Shown here piece after piece: positions 27,066 to 32,487 of a stretch of 32,487 bases of DNA. Numbering within the stretch: position 1 is the stretch's first letter; each line of letters opens with the position of its first letter. The notes under the pieces are model-generated. The model did not search any database. It had not been told where the DNA came from and worked only from the letters and a program-made list of their open reading frames with translations. Made by a program: the position numbers and the translations under genes. The DNA is from Acidobacteriota bacterium (lineage in GTDB: Bacteria; Acidobacteriota; Terriglobia; Bryobacterales; Bryobacteraceae), in NCBI GenBank assembly GCA_018268835.1, contig JAFDVU010000074.1:1-32487 (forward strand), in the 5' to 3' direction.

Positions 27066-29051
27066 TTACTGATCCATGCGTTTCTTGCGTTCGTAGGGGG
27101 TCTTCAGATATTTGCCGGCCTCTTCGAGGGCGCCCTGGGTATCGTCTTTCGTGCGTAGCGCGAGGTTGTACTCGCTGACGGCGCGTTCCCGCTGGCCGGT
27201 GATGTCGAAGATCTTGCCGAGGTTGATGTGGCTCCAGACCTCGGTCCACTTGGGGTCGAGATCGCCGGCGAGGGCTTCGCGGAAGGAATTGGCCGCCTGC
27301 TGGTAGTTGTTCTGCAGGAAGTTGACCTCGGCGATGCGATAGCTGGCGAGCGAACTGGTGCGGTTGGTTTCGAGCGCCTTCTGATATTCCTTGATGGCCT
27401 CGCCGAACTCACTCAACTCGGCGAACTGCTCGCCGCGGCGTATGGCGACGGCGACGCGCACCTGCGGACTGAGGCGAAGCACGCGATTGTTGGGGTCGAT
27501 GATGACGTTGCGCGGCTTGCCGAAGGTGTCCACGCTGAATTCGCTGGAGGTGCCGACGACCTCGATGCGCTTCTCCTCGGGATTGCCTTCGGTTTCGATC
27601 TTCAGGTCCACCGGCATGCGGAAGGTGTCGAGGTCCTGGCTGACCTTGCCCATGACCCGGAAGCCTTTCTGCGTGCGGAAGATGGTGTAGTCGAGTTTGA
27701 ATTCGGGCGCGCCGCTGCTTTCGATCCATTGGATGAAGAAGTAGCCCAGATCCTGGCCGGCGGCATCCTCCACCACCTTGCGGAAGTCGTCGGTATTGGC
27801 GCTCTTCCAGGCGAACTGCTGGGTGAAGTTTTTGAGCGCCTTGTAGAACTTGTCGTCGCCGACGATGTAGCGCAACATGCTCATGACGGCCGCGCCCTTG
27901 CTGCCGGTGAGCGCCCACAATTCGGGCGAATAATCGTCCAGGCGGGAGGACTGGATGGCGGGCACGTTATCCACGGTGAGCGCTTCGACGAACGCATCGC
28001 GGCGCATCTGCTCGAGCGCGCCGGGGCCGCGTTCGTGCTCGGCCCAGATCATCTCGCTGTAGGATGCCGGGCCGTTCTCCAGCCACAACTGGTTGCGCGT
28101 GGTGGGGGAGACCAGATCCTCCCACCACTGGCGCGAGGTCTGGTTGGCCAGCAGCTTGGAATTGACCTGGGTGCCGATGCCGCGCGGCGCCAGGAAGACG
28201 AGTCCGGGGGCGGCATACCCGTTGGGCGCGCCGTCCTCGGTTTCGATCAGGGTGAGGTTGGCGTAGGGCGGCAGGCCATACAGACCGCCGAAGTAGGTCA
28301 TCATCTTCCCGGTCATGTCGCCGTAGGCCTGAGCCTGGGCGGCTTCGTTACCGCGGAAGTACAGGGTGGTGGTGACGCCCTCGCTGGCCACGCGCACGGG
28401 GTCGCCCTTGACCACTGCGATGCTGCCGGGGAAGCTGGGCCGCTCGAACTTGATGGTGTAGAGCGTCTTGTCGCCCTGCGTGTCCCGGCTGTCGAGCCCG
28501 CTGCCCACGACGGTGTAGCCGGCGGGCACGGTGATGCGCATTTCGGCGGCGAAGCGGTCGGTCGAGTATCCGCTCACGGGGAACCAGCGCGCGGGGTAGA
28601 GCAGGAAGGCGTAATCGGGATGGATGGCGGCGAACTTGATGCCGTAAACCGGCGAATCCTCGTTGCCGGTGAGTTTGCCGTCGTAGAAGAAAGTGATGGT
28701 CTGCGGCTGGCCTTTGGGCAGGGGCTGTTCGAAGCTGAGCCGGATGGTGAAGTCCTGCTGATTGCGCGAGGCGGGAATCTGCTTGCCGGCGGCGTCCACC
28801 ACCTTGGAGACGTTGAGCGCGTTGTTGAGTTCGAAGGACGCGGCGGTGACGTTGTCGTCGACGGGGGTGAAGCGGACGGTGGTCTTCGCGGTCAAACTCT
28901 GCGTGGCGGGCGAAATCTCTGCCTCGACGATGTACTGGTCGGCGTCGATGCGCTGCCGGCGCTCCGGCTGGGCGTGAAGGGAGAAGGCGCCCAAAGCGAG
29001 GGCGAGAGCGGCCGCGGCCGGCGCGGCGTGGGAAAACGGATTACGAAGCAT
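27066..29051 (-). CDS. M1-peptidase-fold protein with degenerate zinc site and C-terminal TPRs (probable pseudoenzyme)
   Basis: This 661-residue protein has a signal peptide (1-28, cleavage near LHAQ). Residues 35-450 follow the M1 aminopeptidase plan: N-terminal beta domain, then the catalytic domain with RQWWEDLVSPTTRNQLWLENGPASYSE (307-333). Where active relatives have HExxH, it has NQTSR (303-307, bases 28131-28145). The downstream Glu ligand of the W-L-N-E-G motif is Asn (WLENG, N326), and the GxMEN exopeptidase motif reads GAPNG (274-278). No other HExxH occurs. The C-terminus (about 545-655) holds TPR helices (FGEAIKEYQKALETN, YQQAANSFREALAGDLD, RERAVSEYNLALRTKD). It is intact, so a binding or scaffold role is inferred. 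The ribosome binding site AGGAG lies inside the overlapping lpxB 3' end. Confidence 0.85.
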   Translation of the reverse strand: MLRNPFSHAAPAAAALALALGAFSLHAQPERRQRIDADQYIVEAEISPATQSLTAKTTVRFTPVDDNVTAASFELNNALNVSKVVDAAGKQIPASRNQQDFTIRLSFEQPLPKGQPQTITFFYDGKLTGNEDSPVYGIKFAAIHPDYAFLLYPARWFPVSGYSTDRFAAEMRITVPAGYTVVGSGLDSRDTQGDKTLYTIKFERPSFPGSIAVVKGDPVRVASEGVTTTLYFRGNEAAQAQAYGDMTGKMMTYFGGLYGLPPYANLTLIETEDGAPNGYAAPGLVFLAPRGIGTQVNSKLLANQTSRQWWEDLVSPTTRNQLWLENGPASYSEMIWAEHERGPGALEQMRRDAFVEALTVDNVPAIQSSRLDDYSPELWALTGSKGAAVMSMLRYIVGDDKFYKALKNFTQQFAWKSANTDDFRKVVEDAAGQDLGYFFIQWIESSGAPEFKLDYTIFRTQKGFRVMGKVSQDLDTFRMPVDLKIETEGNPEEKRIEVVGTSSEFSVDTFGKPRNVIIDPNNRVLRLSPQVRVAVAIRRGEQFAELSEFGEAIKEYQKALETNRTSSLASYRIAEVNFLQNNYQQAANSFREALAGDLDPKWTEVWSHINLGKIFDITGQRERAVSEYNLALRTKDDTQGALEEAGKYLKTPYERKKRMDQ

Positions 29052-30186
29052 GAGTGACTTCTCCTTCCAAAATATCCTGAATGGCGAGAGCGGCGCGGCG
29101 GGGCGCTCCGGCGCGGCTGGAGAGGGTAGCGGACACCTCGTCCAACCCGGCGCGCTGGGCGGCGCGCGCGGCTTCGTCGTTGAGCAGTCGCAGCGCTTCG
29201 GACGCGATTTTCCCGCCGGTCATGTCGTCCTGGATGAGTTCGGGGACGAGGGCGCGTCCGGCAATCAGGTTGACCATGGAGTAGTAGGGGACATCGACCA
29301 GCATTCTGCCCAGCCGGTAAGTCATGGGGGTCACACGGTAGAAGGTCACCATGGGGGCGCGGAGCAGGGCGGCTTCCACCGTAACGGTGCCGCTCGCGGC
29401 CAGCGCGAGATCGCAATGGGCCATGGCGTCCCAGCTTCCTCCTTCGATAATCTTCACCGTCGATTCCCCAATGCGCTGCTGGAAAAAGGCGGACCCGGTG
29501 GTGGCCGAGGCCGGCAGAAGCGCGTTGACTGCCCGCACCCGGTTGATTCTCTCCACGGCATCCACCAGCGCGGGGAGATGACGCGCGGCCTCGCCGCGGC
29601 GGCTCCCGGGCAGCACCGCAATTAGGGGACGCGCCGGATCGAGTCTGTGTTTCCGAAAAAACTCGTCTCGGGTGGTGGAGGGGCCTACCAGGCCGGCGAG
29701 GGGGTGTCCGATGAAGGAGGCGTCGATGCCGGCGCGGCGGAAGAACTCCTCTTCGAAGGGAAAGATGCAAAGCAGGCGGCGGATGGTGCGGCGCATCCCG
29801 GGGAGCCGGCCTTTGCGCCAGGCCCAGACCTGGGGCGCCACCAGGTAGACCACGGGGACGCCCTGGCGGTGGAGGCGGCGGGCGACGCGCAGGTGAAAAT
29901 CGGGCGAATCGGTGAGGATGGCGAGGTCGGGGCGGCCGGCGCGGGCGGCGGCGAGCAACTTGCGGTATTCGCCCCAGATGCGCGGAATGTGGGCGACGAC
30001 CTCGAAGAGGCCGACGACGGCGAGGCTGGCGGCATCCACCACGGTGCGCACGCCGGCGGCGCGCAACCGGGGTCCGGTGCAGCCGAAAAACTCGGCGTCG
30101 GGGTAGATGTGGCGCAATTCCTCGACTACGAGGGAGGCATAGAGATCGCCGGAAGCCTCTCCCGCGGAGACCAGGATCTTGCGCAT
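29041..30186 (-). CDS. lpxB: Lipid-A-disaccharide synthase
   Basis: LpxB (381 residues, normal length) condenses UDP-2,3-diacylglucosamine with lipid X to form the lipid A disaccharide on the inner face of the membrane. Motifs are SAGEASGDLYASLVVEEL at the start, AILTDSPDFHLRVARRL, YLVAPQVWAWRKGR, CIFPFEEEFFRRAGIDASFIGHPLAG, LPGSRRGE, and the UDP-sugar region ASGTVTVEAALLRAPMVTFYRV. Its 3' end overlaps the M1-like gene by 11 bases, so both are probably co-transcribed. It shows that the organism makes lipid A. It is divergent from the unrecognised gene at 30228. Confidence 0.96.
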   Translation of the reverse strand: MRKILVSAGEASGDLYASLVVEELRHIYPDAEFFGCTGPRLRAAGVRTVVDAASLAVVGLFEVVAHIPRIWGEYRKLLAAARAGRPDLAILTDSPDFHLRVARRLHRQGVPVVYLVAPQVWAWRKGRLPGMRRTIRRLLCIFPFEEEFFRRAGIDASFIGHPLAGLVGPSTTRDEFFRKHRLDPARPLIAVLPGSRRGEAARHLPALVDAVERINRVRAVNALLPASATTGSAFFQQRIGESTVKIIEGGSWDAMAHCDLALAASGTVTVEAALLRAPMVTFYRVTPMTYRLGRMLVDVPYYSMVNLIAGRALVPELIQDDMTGGKIASEALRLLNDEAARAAQRAGLDEVSATLSSRAGAPRRAALAIQDILEGEVTHAS

Positions 30187-30210
30187 TCTCTTTCAGTGTA
30201 ACGTGCTTGG

Positions 30211-30216
30211 TACAAT
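30211..30216 (+). promoter_or_regulatory. Possible -10 box (TACAAT) before the 30228 gene
   Basis: TACAAT matches the -10 consensus at five of six positions, 11 bases before the ATG at 30228, in the 41-base divergent region with lpxB. A very short 5' leader with only GCGGGG as ribosome binding site is implied. No clear -35 box. Confidence 0.35.
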
Positions 30217-30227
30217 CGTTCGCGGGG

Positions 30228-30974
30228 ATGGCTACAGAAGCGGAGCGATCGAAACTGACGGTGGAGGAACTGGCCGGACGATGTCGCGGCGAGTTCGTTC
30301 CACTGAGCGGCAGGTTTTCCTACTTCAGCACGATTCCGGTGGCGGAAGAGGACCTGCGGCAGTACCTGAAGGAGCCGCTGTCGGCGATTTCGCCGGCCAT
30401 CGTGGCGGCGCTGCCGCACATCGGCATCATCCTGGCGCCGTACCTGGAGAAAGGCAACGGCAAAGGCGACTGGATCACGTTCGAGCGGCCCAGCGAAGCG
30501 CGGCAGGTGATTTGTTCGCGGGTGGAACTGGGCGATCTTTCGGTGCTGGCGCTGGGGATCAAGGAAATCGAGGTGGCCGATTTCCACTATCGCTTCTATG
30601 GCGCGCTGGCGGCGCTGGTGGCGGACACGTGGCCGGAAGAGATTCAGGAGCGCTTCTACCGGACCATCCGCGAGGAGTTGAGCGCGGAAGTGAACGGCGA
30701 AGTGGACGAGAAGAGCTGGCACCTGAAGCAGGCGCTTTTGAGGCGGCAGAAGAACGTCCGCAAGGAGACCAAGCTGTTCCGCGAGTACGCGCGGCAGGCG
30801 TTCGAGGATACCCTGACGTTGTATCTGCACGGCACATGCTGCGACATCGACGTGGAGACGGGTCCGCGGCAGATGGCCAGCCGGTATCTGCGGCGGCGGC
30901 TGGAGTTGTTGATCGGGTTGTATCCGCCGCCGGACGGCTACGCGGTGCTGCCCGAACAATTGAAATCGCGGTAG
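30228..30974 (+). CDS. Unrecognised protein, intact copy of a duplicated family
   Basis: The 248-residue soluble protein has no signal peptide or membrane segment, and I do not recognise a family. It is mixed alpha/beta by appearance: LSAISPAIVAALPHIGIILAPYLEKG (about 50-75), a strand-rich middle, then a charged helical region (KSWHLKQALLRRQKNVRKETKLFREYARQAFEDTLTLYL). Two adjacent Cys follow (HGTCCDIDVETG), and the basic tail RQMASRYLRRRLELLIGLYPPPDGYAVLPEQLKSR closes it. The ATG at 30228 is preferred over an upstream TTG. The last 35 residues recur, with three changes, in a truncated copy at 31941-32096. No function can be assigned. Confidence 0.75.
   Translation: MATEAERSKLTVEELAGRCRGEFVPLSGRFSYFSTIPVAEEDLRQYLKEPLSAISPAIVAALPHIGIILAPYLEKGNGKGDWITFERPSEARQVICSRVELGDLSVLALGIKEIEVADFHYRFYGALAALVADTWPEEIQERFYRTIREELSAEVNGEVDEKSWHLKQALLRRQKNVRKETKLFREYARQAFEDTLTLYLHGTCCDIDVETGPRQMASRYLRRRLELLIGLYPPPDGYAVLPEQLKSR
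30861..30971 (+). repeat. Duplicated segment, copy 1 (3' end of the 30228 gene)
   Basis: Aligns without gaps to 31941-32051 at a constant offset of 1080 bases, about 86 percent identical by eye over 110 bases. Differences are mostly at third codon positions. Confidence 0.85.
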
Positions 30975-31088
30975 GGGCAGATCGGCCTGCTCAGGAAGGC
31001 AGCACACTGAGGAATAGGTGTCCGCGGTACTATCGATTGAAGTCAAGAACTAGGGCAGAAACGAGAGTTCGCCCGAAAAAACTAAGCT
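30975..31088. other. Spacer between the unrecognised gene and the low-GC region
   Basis: No gene or clear promoter seen. Base composition drops from GC-rich to roughly half GC along this stretch, and the homology to the second duplicated copy stops at its left edge (after base 30971). Confidence 0.4.
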
Positions 31089-31861
31089 ATGAGTTCTATC
31101 AGTAAGGTTGGTGCGGCAGTGGCTGCTATCCTGATCGTCTCGTCGTGGCGTGTGGCACATGCTCAGCCACGCGAGATCAACAGCCAGAAACAGACATGGC
31201 CGGTGAAGCCCTTCGACCCAAATACTGGCGTTCAGCCCGCTGGATTCAAGGGACACAATCCCGTCACCGTTGCGGCGTTGGCAGCAGCATTGAAAGGAAA
31301 ACTCAAGAAATCTGAGTATGAGACTCGCGACGAATGGCAGCACCGATTGGATGCATTTCGTCATGCAAAGATCACACCCTTACTGACAGTTGACAATCAA
31401 CTACTCAATAGCGGATCTATCTCGAACTGAAGCTCAGAACAGGCGTTCGGTCCGAGTGTATGAAGGCCGCGATTCGTTCGACGTACCTTGGACAGAACTC
31501 CTTCGGTGCGAGGGCGACCGTAACGAAGACCGTGCTGACGGTGGTCGAACTCAACTACGGAACAGACGACGAGACCCCGCTATCACAAGATATTGAGTAC
31601 CCAAACTCGACGTCACGGTTCGGTCCCGAGGGGGTTGCATTACAAATCGACTGCACACCTCAAAAAGCCCCAAGAGTGAAGAGTAATTTGGCAGCCGTAG
31701 CGGTGTTTGTGATGGAAGCGCCATACTTCAGCCAGGGGCGAGACGTCAGCACTCCGACGCTTAGCAGACCGCGATCGCTGGATGAGCGAATATCACAGGT
31801 CTACGGCAGGATCGACGAAATCTGGTTGTTTAACACGGCGAATGGGAAGATCTATGGCTAG
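31089..31861 (+). pseudogene. Probably frame-broken gene for a small secreted protein
   Basis: The 5' part (31089-31430) encodes a signal peptide (GAAVAAILIVSSWRVAHA) and a conserved-looking segment QTWPVKPFDPNTGVQPAGFKGHNP, then YETRDEWQHRLDAF, but stops soon after. A second frame (about 31390-31490) reads INYSIADLSRTEAQNRRSVRVYEG. A third (31460-31861) reads YLGQNSFGARATVTKTVLTVVELNYG through RSLDERISQVYGRIDEIWLFNTANGKIYG. Taken in order these look like one protein of about 255 residues broken by two frameshifts, resembling in layout uncharacterised secreted bacterial proteins that end in an EIWLFD/NxxxGKxY motif. GC is visibly lower than all neighbours, suggesting transfer. Two separate small genes or a sequencing error are the alternatives. 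Confidence 0.5.
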
Positions 31862-31940
31862 TGGGAGATGAAGATTCAGCAAAAGTCGAAGTGGACGTAT
31901 CCCAGTGGACAATAGGACTCCGCTCAGGTTTCAGGTTGTC

Positions 31941-32096
31941 GGTTCCCGGCAGATGGCAAGCCGGTATCTGCGGCGGCGCCTGGAGATGCTGATCGCGCTC
32001 TATCCTCCAGCGGACGGGTACGCGGTGCTGCCCGAGCAGTTGAAATCGCGGGAGACCGAGGCGGCAACGGTCGTCAATGCTGCACCACCAGGCTGA
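31941..32096 (+). pseudogene. Truncated second copy of the 3' end of the 30228 gene
   Basis: Bases 31941-32051 match 30861-30971 and encode RQMASRYLRRRLEMLIALYP and the following PEQLKSR tail in the same frame as the intact gene. The first copy's TAG is lost and the frame reads on to a stop at 32096. The part corresponding to the first 210 or so residues is missing; the upstream sequence is unrelated. Because most differences are synonymous, this tail probably came from a functional paralogue that diverged under selection before being truncated. It converges on the TIGR03437-type gene and overlaps its 3' end. Confidence 0.8.
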
Positions 32097-32487
32097 CTCC
32101 GGAGGGCGAGGAGACGCCTCCGATGGTCGCCACCACGGGCCAAGTTCCGTCGTCGAGCGACGAGGGCACCTGGATCGCCACCTGATACAGTCCCGCAAAC
32201 CCGGGCGCGAGCGCGCATCCGTACACGGTCGCGGAAACACCGTTGATGGTGACGGCGGGCGGGGTGCTCGTCGAATAGGTCTGGTTGCCGGGAACCTGGA
32301 TTCCCTGCGGTGCGGCAGGGATGGTCGGTCCGAAACCGGTGCCCCAGAGGATGATCACGTCGCCCGGTTTCGCCGGGGTGGTGGAGACGCCGCTGAAGGT
32401 GCCGCCGCGGACGGCGTAGGTGAAGTCCTGCCGCGTGGCGACCGCCTGGCCGCCCGGCCAGGTGAAGAACGCGGGTCCGTACCGACT
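32074..32487 (-). CDS. TIGR03437-type C-terminal domain of a secreted protein (5' part outside window)
   Basis: The minus-strand frame is open to the window edge, so 137 C-terminal residues are seen. The sequence GPAFFTWPGGQAVATRQDF, PAKPGDVIILWGTGFGPT, PAVTINGVSATVYG, PGFAGLYQVAIQVPSSLDDG and the ending GVSSPSGVSLVVQH is the uncharacterised Ig-like C-terminal domain that is greatly expanded in Solibacter and relatives, usually at the end of large secreted proteins. It may be a sorting or surface-attachment domain, but this is not established. The N-terminal function cannot be seen. Confidence 0.85.
   Translation of the reverse strand, partial: SRYGPAFFTWPGGQAVATRQDFTYAVRGGTFSGVSTTPAKPGDVIILWGTGFGPTIPAAPQGIQVPGNQTYSTSTPPAVTINGVSATVYGCALAPGFAGLYQVAIQVPSSLDDGTWPVVATIGGVSSPSGVSLVVQH

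Overview
The window looks like chromosomal DNA from a GC-rich Gram-negative acidobacterium, most likely of the Bryobacterales/Solibacter type. Three observations support this. A partial gene at the right edge encodes the C-terminal domain known from Solibacter relatives (TIGR03437-like). A c-type cytochrome is paired with a PQQ-propeller dehydrogenase of the kind common in that group. Genes for lipid A, BamA/TamB and TonB-type proteins show a diderm envelope. This assignment rests on recognised families, not on a database search. No rRNA, tRNA, CRISPR array, integrase or transposase was seen.

Layout. Positions 1-3692 (+) hold the tail of a phosphoesterase-family protein, then a di-domain cytochrome c overlapping a PQQ dehydrogenase. 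From 16727 back to 3958 (-) lies a tightly packed ten-gene run: an Omp85/BamA-like protein with about seven POTRA repeats, a short SurA-N-like periplasmic protein, TamB, a NodB-type polysaccharide deacetylase, an acyl carrier protein, a ketosynthase, RpiB, a secreted helix-hairpin-helix protein, a radical SAM protein and QueA. The first six are joined by overlaps or abutting ends and read as an envelope-building operon. At 16772-18640 (+) are a ThiF/MoeB-type E1 enzyme and a short-chain dehydrogenase, facing a D-2-hydroxyacid dehydrogenase (-). An MFS transporter (+) at 19671 converges on a four-gene operon (-, 23853 to 20935): short-chain dehydrogenase, shikimate kinase, glycerate 2-kinase and a TPR protein. 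At 23891-26858 (+) are a LON-domain protein, a TonB-like protein and a HAD hydrolase.

Positions 26859-27065 are a cluster of REP/BIME-like palindromes. Next come an M1-peptidase-fold protein whose zinc site is gone and lpxB (both -), then an unrecognised gene (+) at 30228. The right end (30975-32073) is different in character: a lower-GC stretch with a probably frame-broken secreted protein gene, followed by a truncated second copy of the 3' end of the 30228 gene.

Most notable observations: the M1 pseudoenzyme; the NodB-type deacetylase/ACP/ketosynthase trio embedded in an outer-membrane biogenesis operon; the seven-POTRA/SurA-N/TamB coupling; the large inverted repeat between the MFS and TPR genes; and the degenerate paralogue tail next to a low-GC insert.
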